Assembly: GCA_012520845.1 (NCBI GenBank)
Contig: JAAYNL010000004.1
Coordinates: 22,736 to 86,735 of the forward strand
Origin: Thermoplasmatales archaeon
Lineage (GTDB): Archaea; Thermoplasmatota; Thermoplasmata; Methanomassiliicoccales; Methanomethylophilaceae
Direction of reading: 5' to 3'
Length of the DNA stretch: 64,000 nucleotides
Shown here piece after piece: positions 8,489 through 18,179 of this stretch; the stretch's first letter is position 1, and every line of letters begins with the position of its first letter. The notes below the pieces were generated by a model. The model was not told the origin of the DNA, did no database searches, and saw only the letters and a program-made list of their open reading frames with translations. Both the position numbers and the translations under genes were made by a program.

Positions 8489-8965
8489 GTCCTTCCTGAA
8501 CGTCACGGACCTTTTGCCGTAGCCGGCCGATTCGTAAAGGGACATGGCGGGGGCGTTGGCGGTGCCGCAGTTTATGTTCAGATGCATGCACCCCCGCTCC
8601 TTGGCCCACTCCTCCGCGTACGAGATCATCGCCCTGGCCAGGCCTTTGCCCCGGTGACCCCTGCCGACGTGGATCCCAAGGACGTAGCCGGTGTCCTCGC
8701 ACGTGAACTGCTCCGAGGTCTTCTCGAGCCAAAGCATGCCCGCCCTTTCCCCGCCGCCCTCGAGGATGAACAGCTCGTTGCCCATGAACCCGCCCTCGAG
8801 GTATCCCTCCATGAAAGAGGCCGAGGCGGGCATCCAGGTCCCGGCGTGCTCGAATTCCAGATCGTCGACGGAGGCGAGCAGGCCTTCCGCCATGCATTCC
8901 ACGAAATATTGCCGGTCCTCCGGCGCCGCGGGGCGCAACGTGTACCCGGGGAAGTCGAAACCCAT
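8477..8965 (-). CDS. GNAT family N-acetyltransferase
   Basis: A 162-residue acetyl-CoA-dependent acetyltransferase. The start MGFDFPGYTLRPA is the typical beta-1 entry. The acetyl-CoA pyrophosphate loop is GIHVGRGHRGKGLARAMI (R/Q-x-x-G-x-G/A motif), and the C-terminus has NINCGTANAPAMSLYESAGY, the usual C-terminal substrate/CoA segment. The start at 8965 is preferred to 9082 because the upstream codons cross the thermosome promoter region. Substrate unknown; RimI-like protein or small-amine acetylation is possible. Confidence 0.88.
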   Translation of the reverse strand: MGFDFPGYTLRPAAPEDRQYFVECMAEGLLASVDDLEFEHAGTWMPASASFMEGYLEGGFMGNELFILEGGGERAGMLWLEKTSEQFTCEDTGYVLGIHVGRGHRGKGLARAMISYAEEWAKERGCMHLNINCGTANAPAMSLYESAGYGKRSVTFRKDLYP

Positions 8966-9065
8966 GCCCGCCCGATGGCGCTCAAAGGATATAACCGGGC
9001 CAATGCGCCGGCGTTCGGGCATCCGTCGGAACGCGGGCGGCGGGATGCGGCCCATTTGAGTAATG

Positions 9066-9073
9066 TTTATATA
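9066..9073 (+). promoter_or_regulatory. TATA box of thermosome gene
   Basis: A strong TTTATATA box lies about 60 bases before the start codon, implying a leader of roughly 35 bases. The leader carries the Shine-Dalgarno GGAGGTT at 9114-9120, 6 bases before the ATG. This is one of the few operon heads here with a real leader. Confidence 0.65.
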
Positions 9074-9126
9074 GAAGAACAAACTTTAGCCAAATCAAAC
9101 ACCAAGATAGAACGGAGGTTCATCAA

Positions 9127-10770
9127 ATGGGAATGGGTAACACGCCTATAGTAATATTGAAGGAAGGAACTAAGAGAGACAAGGGCAAAGAGGCCCAATT
9201 TAACAACATCGCGGCCGCCAGGACTATTTCCGACGCGGTCAGGAGCAGCCTGGGGCCCAGGGGCATGGACAAGATGCTCGTGGACTCCATGGGGGACGTC
9301 ATCATCACCAACGACGGCGTCACCATCCTGAAGGAGATCGACGTGCAGCACCCCGCCGCCAAGATGCTGGTGGAGGTGGCCAAGACCCAGGACAGCGAGG
9401 TCGGCGACGGCACGACCACGTCCGTCATCCTCGCGGGCGAGCTCCTCAAGAAATCCATAGACATGATAGACTCCAACGTCCACCCCACGATCATCGCCGC
9501 CGGCTACAGGCTCGCCAACGCCGAGGCGCAGAAGATCCTCGTGGACATTTCCAAGAAGGTCTCGATAAAGGACGACAAGTTCCTGAAGAAGATCGCCGAG
9601 ACGGCAATGATCAGCAAGCAGGTCTCCGGCTCCAAGGAATTCTTCGCCGACCTCGTCGTCGACGCCGTGAGGACCGTCGCCGAGAAGCAGGCCGACGGCA
9701 AGTACAAGGTCGACCTCGAGAACATCCAGACCGTCAAGAAGACCGGGGCCTCCATGGACGAGACCCAGCTCATCAAGGGCCTCGTCATAGACAAGGAGCC
9801 CGTGCACACCGCCATGCCCAAGGTCATCAAGAACGCCAAGATCGCGCTCATCGACGCGCCCTTCGAGGTCAAGAAGACCGAGATCGACGCCAAGATCGAG
9901 ATTACGGACCCGGCCCAGCTGACCGCCTTCCTCGAGGAGGAGGAGAACATGCTCAAGAGGATGGTCGAGACCGTGAAGAAGTCCGGCGCCAACGTCGTCT
10001 TCTGCCAGAAGGGCATCGAGGACCTGGCCCAGCACTTCCTCGCCAAGGAAGGCATCTACGCCGCCAGGCGCGTCAAGAAGTCCGACATGGAGAAGATCGC
10101 CCTCTCCACCGGCGGCAACATCATCAACAAGCTCAGCGAGCTCGACCCCGCCGACCTCGGCAAGGCCGACCTCGTCGAGGTCAAGAAGGTCCAGGACGAG
10201 GAGATGACCTTCATCACCGGCGTCAAGGACGCGAGGACTGTTTCCATCATAATCAGGGGCGGCACGCCCCAGGTGGCGGACGAGATCGAGAGGTCCCTCA
10301 TCGACGCCTGGTCCGTTGTCAAGGTCGCCATCGAGGACGGCATGATGGTCACGGGCGGCGGCTCCACCGCCGTCGAGCTGGCCATGAGGCTCAGGGATTA
10401 CGCCGACGGCATCGGCGGCAGGGAGCAGATCGCCATCGACGCGTTCGCTTCCGCCCTCGAGTCCATACCGACAACCCTGGCCGAGAACGCGGGCCTCGAC
10501 CCCATCGACATACTCATAGAGATGAGGAAACAGCACAAAGAGGGCAAGATCCACGCCGGTCTCGACCCCTTCACCAACAAGGTGACGGACATGCTGAAGC
10601 TCGACGTCATAGAGCCTCACAGAATCGGCAAGCAGGCGATCAACTCCGCCACCGACGCCGCGGTAATGATCCTCAGGATCGACGACGTCATCGCGGCGAA
10701 GGGGATGGCGGCGCCCGCCGGCCCGCCCGGAGGCCCCGGCGGCATGCCCGACATGGACATGGACGACTGA
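9127..10770 (+). CDS. ths: Thermosome (group II chaperonin) subunit
   Basis: A 547-residue ATP-dependent chaperonin subunit that folds cytosolic proteins in a double-ring complex with a built-in lid. The sequence shows [15 protein letters not shown] near residue 40, the nucleotide-binding [15 protein letters not shown] near residue 96, and [17 protein letters not shown] near residue 400. The C-terminus is the usual Gly/Met/Asp-rich flexible tail ([13 protein letters not shown]). Transcription starts from a strong TATA box, and a GC-rich hairpin follows the stop. It sits directly before the DnaK system. Confidence 0.97.
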   Translation: MGMGNTPIVILKEGTKRDKGKEAQFNNIAAARTISDAVRSSLGPRGMDKMLVDSMGDVIITNDGVTILKEIDVQHPAAKMLVEVAKTQDSEVGDGTTTSVILAGELLKKSIDMIDSNVHPTIIAAGYRLANAEAQKILVDISKKVSIKDDKFLKKIAETAMISKQVSGSKEFFADLVVDAVRTVAEKQADGKYKVDLENIQTVKKTGASMDETQLIKGLVIDKEPVHTAMPKVIKNAKIALIDAPFEVKKTEIDAKIEITDPAQLTAFLEEEENMLKRMVETVKKSGANVVFCQKGIEDLAQHFLAKEGIYAARRVKKSDMEKIALSTGGNIINKLSELDPADLGKADLVEVKKVQDEEMTFITGVKDARTVSIIIRGGTPQVADEIERSLIDAWSVVKVAIEDGMMVTGGGSTAVELAMRLRDYADGIGGREQIAIDAFASALESIPTTLAENAGLDPIDILIEMRKQHKEGKIHAGLDPFTNKVTDMLKLDVIEPHRIGKQAINSATDAAVMILRIDDVIAAKGMAAPAGPPGGPGGMPDMDMDD

Positions 10771-10789
10771 GCCCTCTCAGAGTAGCCCA

Positions 10790-10812
10790 TGGGAGGGGCC
10801 ACGCCCCTCCCA
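10790..10812 (+). terminator. GC-rich hairpin after thermosome gene
   Basis: A perfect stem of GGGAGGGGC and GCCCCTCCC (10791-10799 with 10803-10811, plus one outer T-A pair) closes a 3-base loop. It lies 20 bases after the thermosome stop and 80 bases before the annotated grpE start. It could terminate or attenuate readthrough, or be an intergenic repeat; no long U-run follows. Confidence 0.5.
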
Positions 10813-10891
10813 CACAAACCCCGGAAGTGATACGATTACTGAAAAGTCTGGCAAGAAAAAACGCGGCAAGGGTCACGAGGAAAAACCCGAA

Positions 10892-11386
10892 GTGGGACCC
10901 GATACGGAACTGGCCGCGGAGTTGGAAAGGGCCAGAACGGAAGCGGAGTCCAACATGGACCTCGCCAAGAGGATCCAGGCGGAATTCGACAATTACCGCA
11001 AGAGGGCCGCCAAGGAGAACGAGGAGTTCCGCAGATTCGCCAACTCGTCCCTGATATCCAGCCTGCTGGCCACGGTCGACGACCTGGACAGGGCGCTGTC
11101 CCAGGCCGGGGGCGAAACGGAGTTCGTGGCCGGGGTCAGGAACGTCAGGGAGGGGCTGATGAAGACCCTCAAGGAATGCGGGCTGGAGGAGATCCCGACG
11201 GAAGGGGGGTTCGACCCCGCCCTCCACGAGGCGATGGCCTCGGTGGACGGCGAGGAGGACGGCATGGTGGCGGACGTGTACCAGAAGGGGTACACGATGC
11301 AGGGCAGGGTGCTCAGGTACGCCAAGGTAACGGTAACCAAGAAACCAAACGAAAATGAGGAAGGTGAGGAAAAATGTCAAGAATAA
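10892..11386 (+). CDS. grpE: Nucleotide exchange factor GrpE
   Basis: GrpE releases ADP from DnaK. The protein has the long N-terminal coiled-coil helix ([13 protein letters not shown] to [19 protein letters not shown]), the middle [11 protein letters not shown], and the C-terminal beta domain with [15 protein letters not shown] and [16 protein letters not shown]. The start is unclear. GTG at 10892 is the first standard codon, but the frame stays open upstream with GrpE-like charged codons (EKSGKKKRGKGHEEKPE), and an SD-like GGAAGTGA at 10823-10830 stands just before an ATT at 10835. A non-AUG start there is possible. The 3' end overlaps dnaK by 13 bases. Confidence 0.92.
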   Translation: MGPDTELAAELERARTEAESNMDLAKRIQAEFDNYRKRAAKENEEFRRFANSSLISSLLATVDDLDRALSQAGGETEFVAGVRNVREGLMKTLKECGLEEIPTEGGFDPALHEAMASVDGEEDGMVADVYQKGYTMQGRVLRYAKVTVTKKPNENEEGEEKCQE

Positions 11387-13221
11387 TAGGAATTGATTTG
11401 GGAACAAGCAACTCGGCCGCATCGATCATGGAGGGCGGCAGGCCAACCATGATACCCAGCGCCGAGGGCACGACCGTCGGCGGGAAGGCCTTCCCGTCGT
11501 ACGTGGCGTTCACCAAGGACGGCCAGCTTCTCGTCGGCGAGCCCGCGAGGAGGCAGGCCGTCACCAATCCGGAAGGCACGATAAAGAACGTCAAGAGGAA
11601 GATGGGGAGCTCCGAGAAGCTGAAGGTCGGCGACAAGGAATACACCCCGCAGCAGATTTCCGCCTTCATACTGCAGAAAATCAAGAGGGACGCCGAGGAA
11701 TACCTGGGCGAGACCATCGAGAAGGCCGTCATCACCGTGCCGGCCTACTTCGACGACAACCAGAGGCAGGCGACAAAGGACGCCGGCGCCATAGCGGGCC
11801 TCGACGTGGTGCGCATAGTGAACGAGCCCACGGCGGCCGCCCTGGCGTTCGGCATCGACAAGGCCGACACGGCCCAGAAGATCCTGGTGTTCGACTTCGG
11901 CGGCGGCACCCTCGACGTCACGATAATGGACTTCAGCGACGGCGTCTTCGAGGTGCTTTCCACCTCTGGCGACACCAAGCTCGGCGGTTCCGACATGGAC
12001 GAGGCCATGACCAAGGTCGTGCTGGAGCAGTTCAAGAAGGAAACGGGCATCGACCTTTCCAAGGACAACACCGCGTTCTGGAGGGTCCGCGAGGCGTGCG
12101 AGAAGGCCAAGATCGAGCTTTCCACCACGATGCAGACCGAGATCAACCTCCCGTTCATAGCCCAGGTCGACGGCGAGCCGAAGCACCTGGTGCACACCTT
12201 CACCCGCGCCAAGCTCGAGGAGCTTGTGGCGCCGATCGTGAACCGCTGCAAGGCCTCCATAGACAGGGCGATGTCCGACGCCGGCCTGAAGAGCGACGGC
12301 ATCGACAAGATCATAATGGTGGGCGGCCCGACCAGGATGCCCATAGTCCAGAACTTCGTCGAGAACGCCGTCGGCGCCAAAATCCAAAGGGGCATCGACC
12401 CCATGGAATGCGTGTCCATGGGCGCCGCCGTGCAGGGCGCGGTCCTTTCCGGCGACGTGAAGGACGTGCTGCTCCTGGACGTCACCCCGCTTTCCCTGGG
12501 CATCGAGACCCTCGGGGGCATAGCCACCAAGCTCATCGAGAGGAACACCACCATCCCGACGAGGAAGTCCCAGGTGTTCTCCACCGCCGCGGACAACCAG
12601 CCGTCGGTGGACATCCACGTGGTGCAGGGCGAGAGGGAGATGGCCAGCGACAACACCTCCCTCGGCAGGTTCATCCTCGACGGCATACCGCCGGCCCCGA
12701 GGGGCATGCCCCAGATCGAGGTCACCTTCGACATCGACGCCAACGGCATCATCAACGTCACGGCCAAGGACCTGGGGACGGGCAAGGAGCAGAAGATCAC
12801 CATAGCCTCGTCCAGCAAGCTCTCCAAGGAGGAGATCGACAGGATGGTCCAGGAGGCCGAGAGGTTCGCCGACGACGACAAGCGCAGGAAGGAGGAAATC
12901 GAGGCCCTCAACGAGTCCGAGACGGCAATCTACACGGTCAGGAAATCCCTTGACGAGCTCGGGGACAAGGTCACCGAGGACGAGAAGAAACCCATCGAGG
13001 ACGCAATCGCGGACCTGGAGAAGGCCCGGGAATCCAAGGACCTGGGCGAGATCAAGTCCAAGACCGAGGCCCTCTTCAAGGCCATGGAGCCCGTGAGCAA
13101 GAAGCTCTACGAGGAGGCGGCCAAGGCCCAGCAGCAGCAACAGGCCGACGGCGACCAACAGCCCCCCGGCGACGGGGAGGACTTCGTCGACGCGGAATAC
13201 AGGATAGTGGACGACGAGTGA
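11374..13221 (+). CDS. dnaK: Hsp70 chaperone DnaK
   Basis: A 615-residue ATP-dependent Hsp70. The ATPase domain shows [17 protein letters not shown] at the N-terminus, [32 protein letters not shown] and [14 protein letters not shown]. The linker [18 protein letters not shown] leads into the substrate-binding domain, and the C-terminal tail is Gln/Asp/Glu-rich. The length is typical of bacterial DnaK. Archaeal hsp70 genes are generally held to derive from bacteria. Overlap with grpE and a 10-base gap to dnaJ show a grpE-dnaK-dnaJ operon. A GAGGAAAA Shine-Dalgarno lies inside the grpE 3' end. Confidence 0.98.
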   Translation: MSRIIGIDLGTSNSAASIMEGGRPTMIPSAEGTTVGGKAFPSYVAFTKDGQLLVGEPARRQAVTNPEGTIKNVKRKMGSSEKLKVGDKEYTPQQISAFILQKIKRDAEEYLGETIEKAVITVPAYFDDNQRQATKDAGAIAGLDVVRIVNEPTAAALAFGIDKADTAQKILVFDFGGGTLDVTIMDFSDGVFEVLSTSGDTKLGGSDMDEAMTKVVLEQFKKETGIDLSKDNTAFWRVREACEKAKIELSTTMQTEINLPFIAQVDGEPKHLVHTFTRAKLEELVAPIVNRCKASIDRAMSDAGLKSDGIDKIIMVGGPTRMPIVQNFVENAVGAKIQRGIDPMECVSMGAAVQGAVLSGDVKDVLLLDVTPLSLGIETLGGIATKLIERNTTIPTRKSQVFSTAADNQPSVDIHVVQGEREMASDNTSLGRFILDGIPPAPRGMPQIEVTFDIDANGIINVTAKDLGTGKEQKITIASSSKLSKEEIDRMVQEAERFADDDKRRKEEIEALNESETAIYTVRKSLDELGDKVTEDEKKPIEDAIADLEKARESKDLGEIKSKTEALFKAMEPVSKKLYEEAAKAQQQQQADGDQQPPGDGEDFVDAEYRIVDDE

Positions 13222-13231
13222 AGGACTCCGG

Positions 13232-14350
13232 ATGCCCAGGGACTACTACGAAGTGCTTGGGGTGTCGAAGGGCGCCACCCCCGACGAAATAAAGAGCGCC
13301 TATCGGAAGCTGGCGAGGCAGCACCATCCCGACGTGTCCAAGGACCCGAAGGAGGTGGCCGAGGAGAAATTCAAGGAAATCTCCGAGGCCTACGAGGTGC
13401 TGTACGATCCCGAGAAGCGCAAACTCTACGACCAGTTCGGCCACGAGGGGGTCAACCAGCAGTTCGGGCAGGGCGGCTTCACCTGGGATAACTTCACTCA
13501 CTTCGACGACATCTCCGACATATTCGGCGACCTATTCGGGAGCTTCTTCGGCGGGTTCGGCGGGCGCAGGTCCGCCGGCAGGTCCGCGGCGAGGCAGGGG
13601 GATTCCCTGCGCTACGACGTGGCCATAAACCTGATGGACGTCCTGAACGGCAAGGAAATCAAGGTCTCCGTGCCCCACGAGGCCCCCTGCGAGCCGTGCA
13701 GGGGCACCGGTGGCAAGGACGGGCAGTACGAGACCTGCTCGAAGTGCGGCGGCAGCGGCGTCGCCACGATGGTGCGCCATACGCCCTTCGGCCAGATGAG
13801 GCAGACCGCGGAATGCCCCGACTGCGGCGGCCGCGGGAGGACCTTCAAGGAAAGGTGCCGCGAGTGCAAGGGGTCCGGCAGGACCAGGAAGACGTCCACG
13901 GTGGACGTCAAGATACCCAGGGGCGCCGAGGACGGCATGAGGCTCCGGGTCCCGGGGAAGGGCGACGCCGGCATCAACGGCGGCCCGCCCGGCGATCTGT
14001 ACGTGGTGATCCACGTGGAGGACCACCCGGATTTCAAGCGGGACGGCGCCAACCTGTGGACGGAAATACGGACCACGTATCCCAGGCTCGTCCTGGGCGG
14101 CGAGGAGACGGTCAAGACGCTGGAAGGTGAGAAGGTCGCCTTGGCGATACCCGCCGGGACCCAGGTCGGATCCGTGCTAAGGATGCCCGGGAAGGGCGTC
14201 TACCGCTACGGCAGCTCCGTCCGCGGCAACCTTTACGTCCGCGTGTTCATGGACGTCCCCAAGAAGGTCTCCGATTTCGAGAGGGAATCCCTCGAGAAGC
14301 TCGACGGTCGGGATAAACCCGCCAAGAAGAGGCGATTCGGGAAAAAGTGA
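13232..14350 (+). CDS. dnaJ: Chaperone DnaJ
   Basis: Co-chaperone that stimulates DnaK ATPase and delivers substrates. The J domain includes the HPD motif (QHHPDVSKD, near residue 33). A Gly/Phe-rich linker with [10 protein letters not shown] follows. Four zinc-binding repeats are present: [24 protein letters not shown] and CRECKGSG. The C-terminal substrate domain has [17 protein letters not shown]. At 372 residues this is a full type I DnaJ. It is the last gene of the operon, followed by a hairpin at 14361-14383. Confidence 0.98.
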   Translation: MPRDYYEVLGVSKGATPDEIKSAYRKLARQHHPDVSKDPKEVAEEKFKEISEAYEVLYDPEKRKLYDQFGHEGVNQQFGQGGFTWDNFTHFDDISDIFGDLFGSFFGGFGGRRSAGRSAARQGDSLRYDVAINLMDVLNGKEIKVSVPHEAPCEPCRGTGGKDGQYETCSKCGGSGVATMVRHTPFGQMRQTAECPDCGGRGRTFKERCRECKGSGRTRKTSTVDVKIPRGAEDGMRLRVPGKGDAGINGGPPGDLYVVIHVEDHPDFKRDGANLWTEIRTTYPRLVLGGEETVKTLEGEKVALAIPAGTQVGSVLRMPGKGVYRYGSSVRGNLYVRVFMDVPKKVSDFERESLEKLDGRDKPAKKRRFGKK

Positions 14351-14360
14351 AGGTGCCGTT

Positions 14361-14416
14361 TATTCCCGGGCACCGCGGGAATACCTAACATTAGCAAGAG
14401 GAGAGAACACGTTAGG
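14361..14416 (+). terminator. Tandem hairpins and T-rich tract after dnaJ
   Basis: Ten bases after the dnaJ stop, TATTCCCG (14361-14368) pairs perfectly with CGGGAATA (14376-14383) around a 7-base loop. A second, weaker pairing, CCTAAC (14384-14389) with GTTAGG (14411-14416), follows. Downstream the strand becomes rich in T and A up to about 14460. This is the likely end of the grpE-dnaK-dnaJ transcript. Confidence 0.6.
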
Positions 14417-14519
14417 TGGATTATTAAACCATTTTCTAATATATAATAATTTTTATTATCGTGCCAAATCGCAACGTTTTATGACGTCTGAAGCCGAGAA
14501 AGTAAACAATACCGTTCTT

Positions 14520-15791
14520 TCAGGCCCGTCTCCTGTACATGGTCGATCTCCCGGCGCCCACCCTAACGATGTACCCATGCCCTTCGAGCTCGGAGAGGAT
14601 GGAGTGCGCCTTGGTTTTGGACACGCCCAACCCTTCCTCGATGTCGGACCTTTTTATCGGCCGTTCCCCCGAGAACAGGTCCATCGCCGCAATCGCCTCC
14701 GGGGACAATTCCCCGTTCGACATTTTCGGCAACGTGATTTTGAACAGGCCGGTCGTGATTTCAATCGTGGGCGAAAGCGGCTCGTCCCTGTACATGCCCA
14801 TTATCCGTGGGATGCCGGTACCGTAGGTTTCCATTATGCCTAGCCTGTACATCACCGATGCCAATCCCTCGTTCCTTCGGGAGGAGGTGCCGAGAAGGAT
14901 GTCTTCCTTGCTAATCCCTTTGTTTAGGCCGCCGATCGACGATACGGTCATTTTGTCATTGAACATGGACACGAGGGTGCTGCCGTTTATGCTGTAGTCC
15001 CTATGGGCGACGGCGTTTATCAAAGCCTCTCTGACGGCTTCCGGGGGATAATCCCTGGAATCCTCGCGATACATCCCGACGATCTTGGAGCGCCGGCTGT
15101 TGTGTTTGTCGACGAAATCAACGGCCTCCTCCAATTGTCGCAGCACGGAGCCCGAGGTTTCTTTCCTATCCCCGAATGAAACTTTGTATTCATCCCCGAA
15201 AGTGGCTAATTTGATTCCTTGGGGAAATTGATCCGAAAGCATGTGTGCGAGGTTCGTGTACATATCGTTGGAGACGAGCCCGAGTGAGACCATTTGCCGT
15301 TCTCCCCATTCAACCCCACATTTTTGGAAAACCGCGGACGTTTCGTTGAACGTCAGGTTTTGGTGGAGGGACGGGGACGACTCGTATGGGGGGCTGGACC
15401 ATTCCTTTGCCATTTTGATTATCAACGGTTCCGGCGCAGGGACGGAAGAGGGGCCCCTGCGGATGAACACGCCGCCCTCTCTCATACCCCTGTTTCTCAA
15501 ATAATACGGTTTGTTGGTCCCTGCGGACACATCGATCCTCACAACAGATTTGCCGTCGACCTCTGTTTCTCTCACAGAGACCGCGGCGATGGCGTCGGGC
15601 CTTATGTTATTCGAGATCCCGGAAACGGCGGCCCTGCACGTTTCGTCGGGATCGGCGACGCCGACGGCGACGCCGTCGTCTTTGATGCCGATGAAAATCG
15701 TCCCGCCGTTCCCGTTTAAAAAGGTCACGGCGGTTTTTATGACGGCCTCATTATAGATTTCCTTAAACTCCGTCTTTTCATTTTCCTTCAT
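14520..15791 (-). CDS. AlbA_2/Schlafen-like ATP-binding protein with C-terminal winged helix
   Basis: A 423-residue protein. The N-terminus (TEFKEIYNEAVIKTAVTFLN, GGTIFIGIKDDG) is the AlbA_2 domain shared with Schlafen proteins. The middle has EAVREALINAVAHRDYS and YGTGIPRIMGMYRD, the conserved ATPase-like segments of this family. The last 65 residues form a helix-turn-helix (KRSDIEEGLGVSKTKAHSILSELEGHGYI). Such proteins are usually annotated as transcriptional regulators or defence-related ATPases. Three 20-base tandem repeats lie 35-95 bases upstream and may be its operator. The composition is more AT-rich than neighbours. Precise role unknown. Confidence 0.85.
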   Translation of the reverse strand: MKENEKTEFKEIYNEAVIKTAVTFLNGNGGTIFIGIKDDGVAVGVADPDETCRAAVSGISNNIRPDAIAAVSVRETEVDGKSVVRIDVSAGTNKPYYLRNRGMREGGVFIRRGPSSVPAPEPLIIKMAKEWSSPPYESSPSLHQNLTFNETSAVFQKCGVEWGERQMVSLGLVSNDMYTNLAHMLSDQFPQGIKLATFGDEYKVSFGDRKETSGSVLRQLEEAVDFVDKHNSRRSKIVGMYREDSRDYPPEAVREALINAVAHRDYSINGSTLVSMFNDKMTVSSIGGLNKGISKEDILLGTSSRRNEGLASVMYRLGIMETYGTGIPRIMGMYRDEPLSPTIEITTGLFKITLPKMSNGELSPEAIAAMDLFSGERPIKRSDIEEGLGVSKTKAHSILSELEGHGYIVRVGAGRSTMYRRRA

Positions 15792-15825
15792 GCGGTTGTA
15801 CCTAAAAAAGAATGTATTTTTTTAG

Positions 15826-15885
15826 TTTATAATCGTTCTTATTCGTTCATAATCGTTCTTATTCGTTCATAATCGTTATTTTACG
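15826..15885. repeat. Three tandem 20-base repeats upstream of AlbA_2 gene
   Basis: Units at 15826-15845, 15846-15865 and 15866-15885 share the form ttcataatcgttcttattcg. Unit 2 differs from unit 1 at one base, and unit 3 has diverged in its last half. The period of 20 bases is close to two helical turns. The block lies in the promoter region of the minus-strand AlbA_2 gene (start 15791), as expected for an array of protein-binding sites. Confidence 0.75.
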
Positions 15886-15953
15886 TATTGAATTGAGTTC
15901 AACAGGTATCGGGGAACGTATGCAACGCCGATGTGGGAAGCGTAAGGCGGGAA

Positions 15954-16039
15954 TGGCGCCGAGGGAGAGATTCGAACTCCCGAGGCATGATGCCAGCGGT
16001 TTTCGAGACCGCCACCTTACCGGACTAGATTACCTCGGC
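15954..16039 (-). tRNA. tRNA-Ser (anticodon CGA)
   Basis: On the minus strand the acceptor arms GCCGAGG (16039-16033) and CCTCGGC (15964-15958) pair perfectly. The anticodon stem GCGGT/ACCGC encloses CTCGAAA with anticodon CGA. A long variable arm (GGCAT...ATGCC) marks a class II tRNA, as serine requires. The T loop is TTCGAAT, the discriminator is G and CCA is encoded. A TATA-like AAAATA lies about 26 bases upstream (16063-16068). Confidence 0.95.
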
Positions 16040-16150
16040 CCGACATCCCAAAAACATCCACGTATTTTACTTTGATGTAAACAATCGGCCCAATTCGCCC
16101 AGCGAGCTGATGTAAAAAAAACAAATATCTTTGCGCAAACACCTCTCCGA

Positions 16151-16567
16151 ATGGCAGAACGGCTGAAAATCGATTTCAAAGCGTTCGTCCCGATGTTCTT
16201 CGGGTTTTTCGCCGTCGTGTGGCTCGCACGGGCGACGACGGGATTGATAGCCGGCGATTTCCGCCCATGGGGTCAGGACGAGACCGTGCTGTTCACGGCA
16301 TACCTGGCGGCTTTCGTGGTCCTCGCCCTGCCCGCAGCCTACTTCACGTCCAAGATTGAAGAGAAATCGAAGATTCTCGCACTCCTTGTAGTGGCGACGC
16401 CCTTCTTCGTCGCAGGGGATTTAACCGTCCGCGTGTTGCTCGGCGAGACGGCTACCGAGGCACCGGCCGCATTGGCCCTCTCCTTGTTGGCGGGCGTCTT
16501 CACGTACCTCGTCTTCTCTTACGGGGGTTTTTTCCCGATGCCGGAAAAACCGGAAGGCAACCCTTAA
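16151..16567 (+). CDS. Small four-helix membrane protein, unknown
   Basis: A 138-residue hydrophobic protein with four predicted membrane helices (about residues 12-34, 46-66, 74-94 and 103-124) and short charged ends. No family recognised. The ATG at 16151 is the first in the frame; upstream AT-rich sequence (aaaaaaaacaaatatctttg) could hold its promoter. It is followed after 52 bases by purH, which has its own TATA-like element, so the two need not be co-transcribed. Confidence 0.75.
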   Translation: MAERLKIDFKAFVPMFFGFFAVVWLARATTGLIAGDFRPWGQDETVLFTAYLAAFVVLALPAAYFTSKIEEKSKILALLVVATPFFVAGDLTVRVLLGETATEAPAALALSLLAGVFTYLVFSYGGFFPMPEKPEGNP

Positions 16568-16619
16568 TATCGGGTGAAGCCTACCCTTGACGGCGACCTT
16601 CGAAGGTGCCGGGGGTATT

Positions 16620-18173
16620 TTGCTGGCGAAGGTGAAAAGGGTCCTAATCAGCGTGTCGGACAAGGAAGGCATAGTGGATTTCTCCAGGGAACTGTCCGAA
16701 ATGGGCGCGGAGATAATCTCCACCGGCGGCACGCACAGGCTGCTGAAGGAGAACGGCGTCCCGGTCACGGAGGTTTCGGAGATCACCGGGTTCCCGGAGA
16801 TGCTGGACGGCCGCGTCAAGACCCTGCACCCCAAGATTCACGCGGGCATACTTGCCCGCAGGGACGTCCCCGGCCACATGTCCGCCATATCCGAGATGGG
16901 CATCGAGCCCATCGACATGGTCGTGATCAACCTGTACCCGTTCAAGGAGGCGGCGCTGAAGCCCGGCGCGACTTTGGAGGACATGGTGGAAAACATCGAC
17001 ATCGGCGGCCCTAGCATGATCCGCGCCGCCGCCAAGAACTACGCCTCCGTCGCCGTGGTCACGGACAAGACCCAGTATCCGACAGTCCTTGATGAGTTGA
17101 GGTCGGGGGGGAAGCTTTCCAAAGACACCCGGGGGAGATTGATGGCGGCCGCGTTCGAGGCCACCGCCAATTACGACGCCATGATCGCCGACAGGATGGG
17201 CAAGCGCTTTGGCGCCGGGTTCCCGCGGTCGTTCCCAATCCCCCTCGAGAAGGCCATGGACCTCAGGTACGGCGAGAACCCCAACCAGTCGGCGGCGTTC
17301 TATTCCGACCCGTTCACCCCCGGGCCCACCGTGGCCCGCATGAGGCAGCTCCACGGCAAGGAGCTTTCCTACAACAACATCCTCGACATGGACAAGGCCC
17401 TGGACATAGCGATGGACTTCGAGAAGCCCACCGCCGTCGTCATGAAGCACACCAACCCCTGCGGGCTGGCCAGCGCCCCCACCATAAGCGAGGCCTTCGC
17501 CACGGCGTACGCCGTGGACCCGCTGTCCGCCTACGGATGCATCATATGCCTCAACAGGGACTGCGACATGGCCACGGCCGAGGAGATTTCCAAGTTTTTC
17601 GTCGAAGTGGTCATCGCGCCGAGGTTCGACCCGGACGCCTTCGAATTGTTGTCGCGGAAGAAGAACATCCGTCTCATGGAGGTCGGCGGGCCGATAGGCC
17701 CGGCCGAAAAGGTCAGGGAATACAAGATGAAGAAGGTCCAGGGCGGCATGCTGGTGCAGACGGACGAGGACGTGGCCGTCGACCGCTCCAACCTGAAGGT
17801 GGTCTCGAAGCGCGCCCCGACCGAGGAGGAGATCGACGCCCTGCTGTTCGCCTGGAAGCTCGTCAAGCACGTCACGTCCAACAGCGTCGTGTACGTGAAG
17901 GGCGAGAGGGCCGTGGGTATCGGGGCCGGCCAGATGAGCCGCGTGGATTCGGCCAAGATAGCGACGATGAAGGCGAACGAGCCCACCGAGGGCTCGGTGA
18001 TGGCCTCCGACGCCTTCTTCCCGTTCAGGGACGGGGTGGACGAGGCCGCCGCCGCGGGCGTCACCGCCATCATCCAACCCGGCGGGTCGATAAGGGACCA
18101 GGAGGTCATCGACGCCGTGGACGAGCACGGCATGGCGATGGTCTTCACCGGTTGCAGGGTCTTCAGGCACTGA
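16620..18173 (+). CDS. purH: Bifunctional AICAR transformylase/IMP cyclohydrolase
   Basis: Catalyses the last two steps of IMP synthesis, using 10-formyl-tetrahydrofolate. The N-terminal IMP cyclohydrolase domain starts VKRVLISVSDKEGIVDFS with STGGTHRLL and GRVKTLHPKIHAGIL. The C-terminal transformylase domain has LRYGENPNQSAAFY, VVMKHTNPCGLA and DAFFPFRDGVDEAA. The TTG at 16620 gives the typical LAKVKRVLIS start and 517 residues. A TTG at 16587 would lie at or before the transcript start predicted from TTAATATC at 16563. Many archaea use PurP/PurO instead, so this full PurH is bacterial in type and fits a folate-using methanogen. Confidence 0.95.
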   Translation: MLAKVKRVLISVSDKEGIVDFSRELSEMGAEIISTGGTHRLLKENGVPVTEVSEITGFPEMLDGRVKTLHPKIHAGILARRDVPGHMSAISEMGIEPIDMVVINLYPFKEAALKPGATLEDMVENIDIGGPSMIRAAAKNYASVAVVTDKTQYPTVLDELRSGGKLSKDTRGRLMAAAFEATANYDAMIADRMGKRFGAGFPRSFPIPLEKAMDLRYGENPNQSAAFYSDPFTPGPTVARMRQLHGKELSYNNILDMDKALDIAMDFEKPTAVVMKHTNPCGLASAPTISEAFATAYAVDPLSAYGCIICLNRDCDMATAEEISKFFVEVVIAPRFDPDAFELLSRKKNIRLMEVGGPIGPAEKVREYKMKKVQGGMLVQTDEDVAVDRSNLKVVSKRAPTEEEIDALLFAWKLVKHVTSNSVVYVKGERAVGIGAGQMSRVDSAKIATMKANEPTEGSVMASDAFFPFRDGVDEAAAAGVTAIIQPGGSIRDQEVIDAVDEHGMAMVFTGCRVFRH

Positions 18174-18179
18174 GCCCGG

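Noticed and set aside
8486..9151. Possible pyrrolysine readthrough of the TAG ending the 7892 membrane protein
   Set aside because: The frame stays open to 9151 but runs antisense through the acetyltransferase gene, and the translation has no plausible fold, so TAG is treated as a stop.
9067..10620. 517-codon open frame antisense to the thermosome gene
   Set aside because: It is a GC-skew shadow with Leu/Gly/Asp/His-rich low-complexity translation; the plus strand is a clear thermosome with promoter and ribosome-binding site.
16587..16619. Upstream TTG start for purH
   Set aside because: It lies close to or before the transcript start predicted from the TATA-like element at about 16563, and the extra residues do not match PurH N-termini.
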